This document shows positions 17,844 through 26,114 of a stretch of DNA of 64,000 nt, in pieces. Under the pieces are notes generated by a model. That model saw only the letters and a list, made by a program, of their open reading frames with translations. It was not told where the DNA came from and did no database searches. Where the stretch lies: assembly GCA_963668595.1 (NCBI GenBank), contig OY764876.1, positions 1,302,001-1,366,000 on the forward strand, given 5' to 3'. The first letter of the stretch is position 1, and every line of letters starts with the position of its first letter. This DNA comes from GWE2-42-39 sp963668595 (GTDB lineage Bacteria; Bacteroidota; Bacteroidia; Bacteroidales; Prolixibacteraceae). A program made the translations under genes and the position numbers.

Positions 17844-18076
17844 TTTCGACACAATATTAATTCGACACAAAAATACAAAACCATTTGTGATCTATTGAAT
17901 TCCAGCAGAAATACGATTTTTTAAATGCCAGAAAAATCGTTCATAACTAAAAACTTCATCATTTTTTAGTCCTAAAACAAATTAAATTCAAAACAGACAC
18001 CTGATATTTATTATATACTATTATTTTTAGGGAGATGCTTTTTACCGATATACATCAATAATGCTTTTCTCAAAAA

Positions 18077-18631
18077 ATGGAAGATCAAATCAAACAAATT
18101 GCTGCGCGAATAAAGGATTTGCGCGAAATATTAACGATCAGTCCCGAAGATGCAGCAAATAATTGCGGATTGAGTACCGATGAGTATTTGCGCCTCGAAA
18201 GCGGACAAACCGACATATCGGTGAGTATCATGCACCAGCTGGCAACGCTCTTCGGCGTTGAAATTACCAACTTCATCAGTGGAGAAGAACCGCGAATGCA
18301 TGCCTACACTTTAACACGCAAAGGACAAGGAATAGCCATTGAAAGGAGAAAAGCATACAGTTACCAGGCTTTGGCCACAAATTTCATCAACCGTAAAGCC
18401 GAACCATACATCGTGAAAGTAGCACCCAAACCCGATGATGTAGCAATTGAACTAAATTCACACCCCGGACAAGAATTCAACCTTGTACTTAAAGGGAAAA
18501 TGCAATTCAAAATAAAAAACAAAGAAATGATTTTGGCTGAAGGAGACAGTATTTATTTTGATTCGGGTCTTCCTCATGGCATGAAAGCGATTGAAAATGA
18601 AGAGTGTGAGTTTTTAGCCATTATTTTTTAA
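18077..18631 (+). CDS. XRE-cupin transcriptional regulator
   Basis: A 184-residue regulator. Residues about 5-68 form a helix-turn-helix (LREILTISPEDAANNCGLS, DEYLRLESGQTDIS) and residues about 108-184 a small cupin barrel (HPGQEFNLVLKGKM, EGDSIYFDSGLPHGMKA). Such fusions sense a small ligand in the cupin and control the adjacent metabolic gene. Here an acyl-CoA synthetase gene starts 9 bases downstream, so the two form an operon and the regulator probably responds to the carboxylic acid or acyl-CoA involved. Confidence 0.9.
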   Translation: MEDQIKQIAARIKDLREILTISPEDAANNCGLSTDEYLRLESGQTDISVSIMHQLATLFGVEITNFISGEEPRMHAYTLTRKGQGIAIERRKAYSYQALATNFINRKAEPYIVKVAPKPDDVAIELNSHPGQEFNLVLKGKMQFKIKNKEMILAEGDSIYFDSGLPHGMKAIENEECEFLAIIF

Positions 18632-18640
18632 TTCAGAATT

Positions 18641-20293
18641 ATGCAGCTACATAAAAAATACATGACGCAGAAAGAGTTCTGCTCATTAAACGATTTCCTG
18701 ACAAATTTTAAAATTGAAGTTCCCGACAACTTTAACTTCTCGTATGATGTAGTAGATGAATACGCCCGGATTGAACCGGAGAAAATCGCCATTGTATGGA
18801 CCAACGATCAGGGCGAACATCTCGATTTCACCTATCGGGAACTAAAAGACAAGACGGATGAAACAGCATCGTACTTCCAATCTATCGGTATTGGCAGAGG
18901 AGACAAAGTGATGCTGATATTAAAGCGTAGATACGAATTTTGGTTTGCCTGTCTGGCCTTGCACAAAGTAGGAGCAACAGCTATTCCGGCCACTCATTTG
19001 TTAACCGAAAAAGATATTATTTACCGATGCAATGCTGCCGGAATTAAGGCAATAATTTCGGTTGGCGAAAGCAGCATTATTACACAAATCACCCAGGCAC
19101 TTCCCAACTGTCCAACCGTCAACCATCTTATTTCTGTAGGGCCTGAATATCCCGCAAACTGGGACAATTTTCAACAAAAAGCAGATCAGGCTCCGCCATT
19201 TATCAAACCTGAAGTTCCTTCAACCAACGACGATTTGTTGTTTATTTATTTCACCTCGGGAACCACCGGAAATCCCAAAATGGTAGCACATGATTATACT
19301 TACCCTCTATCACACATCATTACAGCATCGTTCTGGCACAATGTAGAAGAAAACGGAAGGCATCTTACCATTGCTGATACAGGTTGGGCCAAAGCCGTTT
19401 GGGGAAAAATGTACGGACAAATGCTTGCTGGTTGCAGCGTTTTTGTTTACGACCATCAGGTATTTACTCCGGCCAACATTTTACAGGTAATTTCCCGTTA
19501 CAAAGTCACTTCATTCTGTGCCCCACCTACTATCTTCCGGTTTCTTATCCGCGAAGATTTTTCCAAATACGATTTATCGGCACTCAAATATTGCACAACG
19601 GCAGGCGAAGCACTCAATCCCAAAGTATTTGAAACCTTTAAGGAACAAACCGGGCTTCAACTGATGGAAGCATTCGGACAAACCGAAACAGCGGTGCAAC
19701 TGGGAACTTTTCCATGGATGACCCCCAAACCTGGTTCAATGGGAATTCCTTCTCCGCAATACGAAATTGATTTGCTTAAACCCGACGGCACACCTGCCGA
19801 AGACGGAGAACAGGGACAAATTGTTATTCATCTGAATGAAAAAATTCCACTTGGAATGTTTAAAGGATATTACAAAGACGAAGAACGAACAAACGAGGTA
19901 ATTCAGCAAAACATATATTACACGGGAGATATTGCCTGGCGCGACGAAGATGGCTATTTCTGGTTTGTAGGAAGAGCGGATGATGTAATCAAGAGTTCTG
20001 GATACCGAATCGGTCCATTTGAAGTAGAAAGTGCGCTGATGACTCATCCGGCCGTAGTTGAATGCGCAGTAACCGGTGCTCCCGACGAAATGCGGGGACA
20101 AGTGGTCAAAGCAACAATCATTCTGGCTCCCGGCTACACGGGCAACGAACAACTCATCCTCGAAATTCAGGAACATGTAAAACGAGTTACTGCTCCGTAT
20201 AAATATCCCCGAATTATTGAATTTGTAAGCGAATTACCCAAAACAATCAGCGGAAAAATCAGACGGGTAGAAATCAGGAACAGTGGAAAATAA
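18641..20293 (+). CDS. AMP-forming acyl-CoA synthetase
   Basis: A 550-residue member of the acetyl/medium-chain acyl-CoA synthetase superfamily, activating a carboxylate through an acyl-adenylate. The P-loop is FTSGTTGNPKMVAHD. The hinge region is YYTGDIAWRDEDGYFWFVGRADD followed by the GYRIGPFEVE signature, and the catalytic Lys lies in KTISGKIRR near the end. An in-frame ATG at 18662 is an alternative start. Substrate chain length cannot be read from the sequence. The HTH-cupin regulator directly upstream suggests substrate-controlled expression, and a bidirectional terminator follows. Confidence 0.88.
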   Translation: MQLHKKYMTQKEFCSLNDFLTNFKIEVPDNFNFSYDVVDEYARIEPEKIAIVWTNDQGEHLDFTYRELKDKTDETASYFQSIGIGRGDKVMLILKRRYEFWFACLALHKVGATAIPATHLLTEKDIIYRCNAAGIKAIISVGESSIITQITQALPNCPTVNHLISVGPEYPANWDNFQQKADQAPPFIKPEVPSTNDDLLFIYFTSGTTGNPKMVAHDYTYPLSHIITASFWHNVEENGRHLTIADTGWAKAVWGKMYGQMLAGCSVFVYDHQVFTPANILQVISRYKVTSFCAPPTIFRFLIREDFSKYDLSALKYCTTAGEALNPKVFETFKEQTGLQLMEAFGQTETAVQLGTFPWMTPKPGSMGIPSPQYEIDLLKPDGTPAEDGEQGQIVIHLNEKIPLGMFKGYYKDEERTNEVIQQNIYYTGDIAWRDEDGYFWFVGRADDVIKSSGYRIGPFEVESALMTHPAVVECAVTGAPDEMRGQVVKATIILAPGYTGNEQLILEIQEHVKRVTAPYKYPRIIEFVSELPKTISGKIRRVEIRNSGK

Positions 20294-20326
20294 ATCGGGT
20301 TCCGATATTTCAATATGAAATAAAAG

Positions 20327-20355
20327 ACGGGCAAGCAGAAATTCTACTTGCCCGT
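20327..20355. terminator. bidirectional terminator
   Basis: ACGGGCAAG (20327-20335) pairs with CTTGCCCGT (20347-20355). It lies between the convergent acyl-CoA synthetase and cysteate synthase genes and can serve both. Confidence 0.75.
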
Positions 20356-20374
20356 TCTTGTTTCTGATATACGA

Positions 20375-21670
20375 TTATTGAAATAAACTGTGCACTTCCT
20401 CAACCACTTTTTCTTCGTCAGGATTCAACCCGAAAGTTAATTGTGGTTCCAAATAGTATAATTTTTTATCGTGTTTGAATCGAGCTTCTCCCCCTCCGGT
20501 AATGTTCAGCATAATCAGATCGTCTGCAGCAACACGACCTTCCTGTACTGCATCAATCAGCGAAGCCACAGCAGTTGCTGCAGCGGGGTGAATATCAATT
20601 CCTTCAAGCTGTTCGAATAAAATTGCAGCGGCGCGAGCCTCTTCATTGCTGGCCGACAAAACATCTCCTTCACTATCTTTCAGTGCATCAAACAATCCAC
20701 CTGCAATTCCGTAAGGCGGTTTCCGGTTCGACAATACTTTTGCATCAATAATCTCCACCTGCTTGCGGGCTTCCTCATCATCCAGCGGCAACATATCACG
20801 CGAAGCGGCATTCCATGCGTCTTTCATTGGCACAAAAGGCTCATTCTGAGCCACCATCAACTTCATTTTATTGGTTCCGAAACGACCATCTTCCAGAAAA
20901 CGCAAATTGGCTTCCCAGGCAGCAATTGCCCCGGTTCCGCTTCCTACTGCCTGAAAATAATACTGAGGAATTTGTCCGATTGTGGTAACTGCCGAAAGAA
21001 CGGTTGTTCCCATTCCATCGCGACGTGCAACATTTTTCGCACCTCCTTCAGCAATAAAAGCCGAATTTTTCACTACCAGATTCGACAGATGAATTGCATC
21101 AAAATAGTCGCCACCCGCTTCACAACAAATCAATTTTACGCAATCGTGCAAAGGCTCGTCAAACCAAAGTGCATCCAGATTATCCTTCGGCACACAAAGC
21201 AACAAAGGAATTCGGTTGTCGGAACAAACGCGGGCAAAAGCGCGGGCCGTATTTCCGGCCGAAGCCACCACCAAAATACGATCGGCATCTGCACTCAAAC
21301 GTCCGCAAACCGAATACGCTTCCGTTTCTTTGAACGAGCAGGTTTTCATGTTTGCACCTTTCTCCGGCCAATAACCATTAAAAGTGATCCAGAGATTTGA
21401 AAGTCCCAGTTGTTTAGCCAGCCCCTCGCTTTTATACGTAACAGGAGCCGAAGACCCCTGCAATACACGATGAATAGGCAACCAATCGGCAAAACGGTAA
21501 AGTCCCCAACTTTCATTTTTTACGTCCAGTTGCTTTTTCGCATATATAGCACGAATCAGCGAAGGTTTTGCTTCTCCATTTGCATCCAGTGTCCAGCCCT
21601 TCTCTTCCACTGCATTACCAGTAAAAACTGATTGAAGGGTGTATTGTGTCGGTTTAAAATTTTGATTCAT
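20375..21670 (-). CDS. cysteate synthase
   Basis: A 431-residue PLP enzyme of the threonine-synthase fold, read from the ATG at 21670 (MNQNFKPTQYTLQ); six upstream codons are open. It resembles cysteate synthase, which makes L-cysteate from O-phosphoserine and sulfite. Visible features are the Lys and Asn of WPEKGANMKTCSFKE and ASAGNTARAFARV, a glycine-rich phosphate loop (QAVGSGTGAIAAWEA) and the late ITGGGEARFKHD. In Bacteroidota, cysteate feeds synthesis of capnine-type sulfonolipids; the acyltransferase of that pathway is not in this window. Threonine synthase is the main alternative. Confidence 0.8.
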   Translation of the reverse strand: MNQNFKPTQYTLQSVFTGNAVEEKGWTLDANGEAKPSLIRAIYAKKQLDVKNESWGLYRFADWLPIHRVLQGSSAPVTYKSEGLAKQLGLSNLWITFNGYWPEKGANMKTCSFKETEAYSVCGRLSADADRILVVASAGNTARAFARVCSDNRIPLLLCVPKDNLDALWFDEPLHDCVKLICCEAGGDYFDAIHLSNLVVKNSAFIAEGGAKNVARRDGMGTTVLSAVTTIGQIPQYYFQAVGSGTGAIAAWEANLRFLEDGRFGTNKMKLMVAQNEPFVPMKDAWNAASRDMLPLDDEEARKQVEIIDAKVLSNRKPPYGIAGGLFDALKDSEGDVLSASNEEARAAAILFEQLEGIDIHPAAATAVASLIDAVQEGRVAADDLIMLNITGGGEARFKHDKKLYYLEPQLTFGLNPDEEKVVEEVHSLFQ

Positions 21671-21737
21671 AAATTTAAATTTTCCCACCCAAAAATAGAG
21701 AAAGCAAATTGCCCCTCTATCCGAATTTATACTTAAA

Positions 21738-21768
21738 AACCCTCAAAATTCTGAAAACTTTGAGGGTT
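21738..21768 (-). terminator. terminator after agmatinase
   Basis: AACCCTCAAA (21738-21747) pairs with TTTGAGGGTT (21759-21768), followed on the minus strand by TTTTTAAG. It separates the polyamine genes from cysteate synthase. Confidence 0.8.
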
Positions 21769-21790
21769 CTTAGATCGAGCATAGAAATTA

Positions 21791-22648
21791 TTATTGAAAA
21801 CGCTGACTTAAAATCTGATACACCAGTTTTGCCGCAGCAAATTCCGATACTTTATTGTTCGCCAATGGCAATAATTCAACTACATCGAGACCTACAATCT
21901 CGCATTGTTGATTCACTGCTTTAATTACGTCCAATACCTCACGGTAAGTCATTCCATCTGGCTCAGGAGTTCCGGTTCCGGGAATAACCGACGGATCGAA
22001 ACAATCCAAATCGATGGTGACATAAACTTTACCCGTCAACTTCGAAAGCATTTCTTTCAGCCACCCAGAATTGCCGTGCATCTGATAGCGGAAAAACACG
22101 CGACTCAAATCGCTGTTTTCCTTGTCTTCAATACACATACTGCGAATGCCTACCTGCAATACCTGAGCCACTTCCTGCGCCCTCGCCATCACACATGCAT
22201 GATTGTAAGCTGATCCTTCGTATTCGGGACGCATGTCGGCATGAGCATCAAACTGTAAAATGGTCAAGTCATCGTAGCGTTTTGCAAATGCATGAATAGC
22301 ACCAATACTTACTGAATGCTCACCTCCCAAAAGAACAGGGAAACGACCTTCATCCAAATAACGACCAATTTCTTTTTCTACTGCCAGAGCCATGGCTTCG
22401 GGAGAAGAATCTTCGGTGACTGCCGGGGCAGTAAAAATTCCCCGTTTATACACCTCTGCCCCGGTTTCAATGTCGTACATTTCCAGGGTTCCCGATGCTT
22501 CAATCAAACTGGCAGGACCTCTGTCGGCTCCTTTTTGCCAGGTACTGGTTCCATCGTAAGGCACCGGAACAACTACAATCTGCGCTTCATCGTAGTTATT
22601 GCAATAACCATCTTCGCCACAGAAATAATTGGAATATTTATTTGTCAT
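21791..22648 (-). CDS. speB: agmatinase family protein
   Basis: A 285-residue ureohydrolase, read from the ATG at 22648 (MTNKYSNYFCGEDGY). The open frame continues 33 codons upstream through an A/T repeat and is not credible there. Manganese-binding motifs are present: GGEHSVSIG, DAHADMRPEY and DLDCFDPSVIPGTGTPEPDG. It would convert agmatine to putrescine and urea. Clustering with carboxynorspermidine dehydrogenase and decarboxylase supports a polyamine role over arginase. An AT-rich repeat of about 120 bases separates it from nspC. Confidence 0.9.
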   Translation of the reverse strand: MTNKYSNYFCGEDGYCNNYDEAQIVVVPVPYDGTSTWQKGADRGPASLIEASGTLEMYDIETGAEVYKRGIFTAPAVTEDSSPEAMALAVEKEIGRYLDEGRFPVLLGGEHSVSIGAIHAFAKRYDDLTILQFDAHADMRPEYEGSAYNHACVMARAQEVAQVLQVGIRSMCIEDKENSDLSRVFFRYQMHGNSGWLKEMLSKLTGKVYVTIDLDCFDPSVIPGTGTPEPDGMTYREVLDVIKAVNQQCEIVGLDVVELLPLANNKVSEFAAAKLVYQILSQRFQ

Positions 22649-22672
22649 GATATTCAATTTTATTTGAATGAT

Positions 22673-22759
22673 GAATTTTGAATTGAGGAAACAGAAAAAA
22701 AGTTCCAAAAAAGAAAATTCAAAATCCCCAAAAAATTCAAAATTCAAAATTCAAAATTT
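22673..22759. repeat. AT-rich heptamer repeat and inverted copy
   Basis: Three tandem AAAATTC units plus an AAAATTT variant occupy 22732-22759, and a single AAAATTC lies at 22714-22720. The reverse complement GAATTTTGAATT occurs at 22673-22684, so a long weak hairpin could form between nspC and speB. Confidence 0.6.
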
Positions 22760-22770
22760 AGAATTCCCTC

Positions 22771-23940
22771 TCAGCTTAACCGGTTTTTATAATCTTCGTA
22801 GCCAAAACTGCGAATTTTTCGCAAGTTGCCCTGATCGGAATTAAAAATATAAATGGCAGGATGACGAACCCCGTTAAACATAGTTGTTTTAACCATGGTG
22901 TAATGAGCCATGTCGCCAAAAACAAGAAAATCGCCTTCTTTCAACGGTTGATCAAAACTGTAATCGCCAATCACATCGCCAGCCAGACAAGTCACTCCGC
23001 CCAATCGGAAGGTAAATGGTTTTTCTCCCGGATCACCGGCATTCTCAATGTACGGACGATATGGCATTTCCAATGTGTCGGGCATGTGCGCCGTGGCCGA
23101 AGTGTCTAAAATGGCAATATCACAACCATTGGTAAACGTATCCAGCACCCGGCTAACCAATACTCCGGTATTCAGCGCAATGGCTTCTCCCGGTTCCAGA
23201 TAAACTTCCAGACCATACTTGGCTTTGAATTTTTTAATCAAGGCAATCAGCCCATCCACATCGTAATCCGGACGAGTAATATGATGACCTCCGCCAAAAT
23301 TGATCCACTTAATGCGATCGAAAAAGAAACCAAACTTCTCTTCCACCACTTGCAAGGTACGTTCCAGTGCATCGCAATTCAATTCGCATAAATTATGGAA
23401 ATGCAGGCCATCGAGACCTTCCATCATATCCAAATTTTCCTTGAAATTCTTTTCGGTAATTCCCAAACGCGAATTGGGCGAACTCGGATCGTAAATCGCT
23501 TTTTCGGCTTCGCGATGTTCCGGATTTAGGCGCACAGCACACTCAATATGCGGATATTGCTTCAGTTGCGCCTTGTATTTTGCCCACTGCCCTACCGAAT
23601 TAAAAACGATATGGTCAACCAACTGCACATGTGCATCAATGTCGGCCTGCGAATAAGCAGGCGCATAGGCATGCACTTCGCCGCCAAATTCCTTGCGCCC
23701 CAATTCTGCTTCGAAAACAGAACTGGTTGCCACTCCAGGCAAATATTTACGCACCAGTGGAGCCACGCTCCACATGGCAAAGCCTTTAAAAGCAAGCAGG
23801 ATTTTACATCCTGCCTGCTCTTGTACTTTTTGAAGTATCCTTAGATTTTCTTCGAGTTTCGTTTCGTTTACCACAAAGCAGGGAGTTTCCAGTCCTGCCA
23901 GTTGGTCGGGCGAAAGCTTTATTCTACCGAACTGTTCCAT
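22771..23940 (-). CDS. nspC: carboxynorspermidine decarboxylase
   Basis: A 389-residue PLP-dependent decarboxylase of the alanine racemase fold. It removes the carboxyl group from carboxyspermidine or carboxynorspermidine to give spermidine or norspermidine. Features include the PLP lysine in KILLAFKGFAMW, HNLCELNCDALERTL, NFGGGHHITRPDYD, the PGEAIALNTGVL segment and CLAGDVIGDYSF with its substrate-facing Cys. Its start overlaps the end of the dehydrogenase gene by about 22 bases, the pairing that defines the alternative spermidine pathway. Confidence 0.93.
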   Translation of the reverse strand: MEQFGRIKLSPDQLAGLETPCFVVNETKLEENLRILQKVQEQAGCKILLAFKGFAMWSVAPLVRKYLPGVATSSVFEAELGRKEFGGEVHAYAPAYSQADIDAHVQLVDHIVFNSVGQWAKYKAQLKQYPHIECAVRLNPEHREAEKAIYDPSSPNSRLGITEKNFKENLDMMEGLDGLHFHNLCELNCDALERTLQVVEEKFGFFFDRIKWINFGGGHHITRPDYDVDGLIALIKKFKAKYGLEVYLEPGEAIALNTGVLVSRVLDTFTNGCDIAILDTSATAHMPDTLEMPYRPYIENAGDPGEKPFTFRLGGVTCLAGDVIGDYSFDQPLKEGDFLVFGDMAHYTMVKTTMFNGVRHPAIYIFNSDQGNLRKIRSFGYEDYKNRLS

Positions 23941-25121
23941 TCAACAACATTCCAGGGTAATCCGTATTTATTCAAATCGTCCATGAATGGATCCGGGTCA
24001 AATTCTTCCATGTTGTAAACACCAGATTTCTTCCAGTTGCCACTCAAAATCATTTTTGCCCCAATCATAGCAGGAACACCAGTGGTGTACGATACCGCCT
24101 GCGCTTCCACTTCTTTATAGGTTTCAGCGTGATCGCAAATATTGTAAATGAATACACGTTTGAATTGTCCGTCTTTCAATCCTTCAATTACACAACCAAT
24201 GCTGGTTTTACCGGTATAGTTTTCAGCCAGAGAACCAGGATCAGGCAATACAGCTTTCAGGAATTGCAGTGGTACAATTTTTTGTCCGTTATACTCCACC
24301 TCGTCAATGCGAGTCATTCCCACATTCTGCAAAACGCGCAGGTGAGTCAGATATTCCTGACCAAAAGTCATCCAGAAACGCATGCGTTTCAACCCTTTGA
24401 TGTTTTTCGCCAGCGATTCCATTTCTTCGTGGTACATCAGGTACATTTCGCGTTCGCCAACTCCCGGAAAATCGAACGATTGGTGTACCGACAACGGATC
24501 GGTGCTTTTCCATTCACCATTCTCGAAATAACGGCCACGGGCGGTCACTTCGCGAATATTAATTTCAGGATTGAAATTGGTTGCAAAAGCTTTTCCGTGA
24601 TCACCACCGTTACAGTCAACAATATCAACATTGTGGATCTCGTCGAACAAATGTTTTTGCGCATACGCACAGAAAACATTGGTTGTACCCGGATCGAAAC
24701 CACTACCCAGCAAAGCCATAATTTCGGCGTTCTGATAGCGATCCTGATAATCCCACTGCCATTTGTACTCGAACTTGGCGGTATCCAACGGTTCATAATT
24801 GGCAGTATCCAGATAATCGACACCTGTCTCCAGACAAGCATCCATGATGGCTAAATCCTGATAAGGCAAAGCCACGTTAATAACCAAATTGGGCTGGTGT
24901 TTGCGTATCAGCGCAACGGTTTCACTTACGTTGTCAGCATTCAGTTTCTCCGTTATGATTGTACGGTTGAAACGATTTTTGACCCGTTCAGCAATTTCGT
25001 CACATCTGCTTACTGTGCGTGAGGCCAGAACGATCTCACCAAATACCTCGGGAACGGAAGCACACTTCTGCACTACTACGTTACTTACCCCGCCGGCACC
25101 AATGATTAAAACTTTGTTCAT
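23919..25121 (-). CDS. carboxynorspermidine dehydrogenase (saccharopine-DH family)
   Basis: A 400-residue NADPH enzyme with an N-terminal Rossmann fold (VLIIGAGGVSNVVVQKCA) and saccharopine-dehydrogenase features (NVALPYQDLAIMDACLETGVDYLDTANYE, LGSGFDPGTTNVF split here by position). It condenses aspartate semialdehyde with putrescine or diaminopropane to the carboxy-polyamine used by nspC. The family name Lys1 is common but the adjacent nspC and agmatinase genes argue for the polyamine reaction. It is the first gene of the operon and has a good promoter about 140 bases upstream. Confidence 0.9.
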   Translation of the reverse strand: MNKVLIIGAGGVSNVVVQKCASVPEVFGEIVLASRTVSRCDEIAERVKNRFNRTIITEKLNADNVSETVALIRKHQPNLVINVALPYQDLAIMDACLETGVDYLDTANYEPLDTAKFEYKWQWDYQDRYQNAEIMALLGSGFDPGTTNVFCAYAQKHLFDEIHNVDIVDCNGGDHGKAFATNFNPEINIREVTARGRYFENGEWKSTDPLSVHQSFDFPGVGEREMYLMYHEEMESLAKNIKGLKRMRFWMTFGQEYLTHLRVLQNVGMTRIDEVEYNGQKIVPLQFLKAVLPDPGSLAENYTGKTSIGCVIEGLKDGQFKRVFIYNICDHAETYKEVEAQAVSYTTGVPAMIGAKMILSGNWKKSGVYNMEEFDPDPFMDDLNKYGLPWNVVEWNSSVE

Positions 25122-25429
25122 TCTCTGATTGAATTACTTTTTTTGTTTTACAATATTGTTACTGAAATACTTCCGTCCGAACAGACGCAGGTATCCAACT
25201 GCAAATAAAACAAACTAAAACAATACTTTCTCATCTTCTGCTTTTTTTTTTGAAAATCGAACCAAATTTACCCTATTCAATCAGCGCCCCAAGCAAAAAA
25301 CAAAAAATCAAACCATTAAAAACCAAATAGATACAAAACAAAAAACAATTAAATACGAATATTTTCAGAAATGAAAGCGATACGTCTTACTTGCTTTTCC
25401 TATTTTTATACAAATTTTAATTGCAAAAT
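25122..25429. other. AT-rich divergent intergenic region
   Basis: About 300 bases between two divergent genes. Apart from the minus-strand promoter at 25263-25292 it shows only A-rich runs, and no open frame or strong hairpin was seen. Confidence 0.5.
25263..25292 (-). promoter_or_regulatory. promoter of the spermidine operon
   Basis: On the minus strand: TTG (25290-25292), 19 bases, TAAATTTG (25263-25270), fitting the Bacteroidota -33/-7 consensus. The leader to the first gene would be about 135 bases. Confidence 0.55.
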
Positions 25430-26110
25430 ATGACTGAAGCGACCGATACAAGTTTGCAACACCTGATTGAAAAATCGGCGATCAAACAACAAGCGTACAA
25501 AAATGTACTGGATTCGTTTAACTTGCTGAAAACCGTATTGAAAGAAATCGTTGAAGACTATCATCAAGTATTGAAAGGAAAAGTTGACGACGACGTACTT
25601 CCCATTTTTCAGGAAAAAGGTTTGTTTGAAGCAGAATTCAAGATTGGCGGCGATCTGCTGATTTTCAGCATGCATTCCAATATTTTCGTTTTCGATCGCG
25701 AACATCCGATCTGGAAAACCGCATACGTAAAAGCCAATCAGCTTAACTCGTACTGTGGAGTTATCAATATTTACAATTTTCTGGCCGATTCGTTTAAGTA
25801 CAACCGCTTTGCCGACCTGGGTTACCTGATTGCCCGCATTTTCATCAATCACGAAAATCATTTTTTTGTTGAAGGAAAACGACAGACCAGCGAAATCGTT
25901 AAAGATTTTGACCGCGATACTGTACACAAGGAGATTTTGCGCAACATCGTTGAAACAGCCATCCGATATGCCATTGATTTTGACCTACTTGTTCCACCAT
26001 ACGACAATATAAAAATTGCTTCGGTTGAACAAATGATGGTCGAAATCAGCCATTCAAAAATACAAACAGGCAAACGATTGGGTTTCAAATTTAATTCTGA
26101 CGACGTTTAA
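25430..26110 (+). CDS. conserved hypothetical protein
   Basis: About 226 residues from the ATG at 25430; a TTG three codons upstream is possible. I recognise no known family. The protein has no signal peptide or membrane segment. It starts with a helical region rich in Leu/Lys/Glu (about residues 8-50), then a mixed alpha/beta body (FEAEFKIGGDLLIFSMHSNIF, GVINIYNFLADSFKYNR) and another long helix (EILRNIVETAIRYAIDFDLL). It starts divergently from the spermidine operon, and pepT follows after 4 bases, so a cytoplasmic role with expression linked to pepT is likely. Confidence 0.65.
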   Translation: MTEATDTSLQHLIEKSAIKQQAYKNVLDSFNLLKTVLKEIVEDYHQVLKGKVDDDVLPIFQEKGLFEAEFKIGGDLLIFSMHSNIFVFDREHPIWKTAYVKANQLNSYCGVINIYNFLADSFKYNRFADLGYLIARIFINHENHFFVEGKRQTSEIVKDFDRDTVHKEILRNIVETAIRYAIDFDLLVPPYDNIKIASVEQMMVEISHSKIQTGKRLGFKFNSDDV

Positions 26111-26114
26111 ACTT

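Noticed and set aside
21791..22747. Longer agmatinase start at 22747
   Set aside because: The extra 33 residues are Phe/Leu-rich translation of the AT heptamer repeat; the family start is at 22648.
23919..25121. Lysine-pathway saccharopine dehydrogenase
   Set aside because: Overlap with nspC and linkage to agmatinase fit carboxynorspermidine dehydrogenase better.
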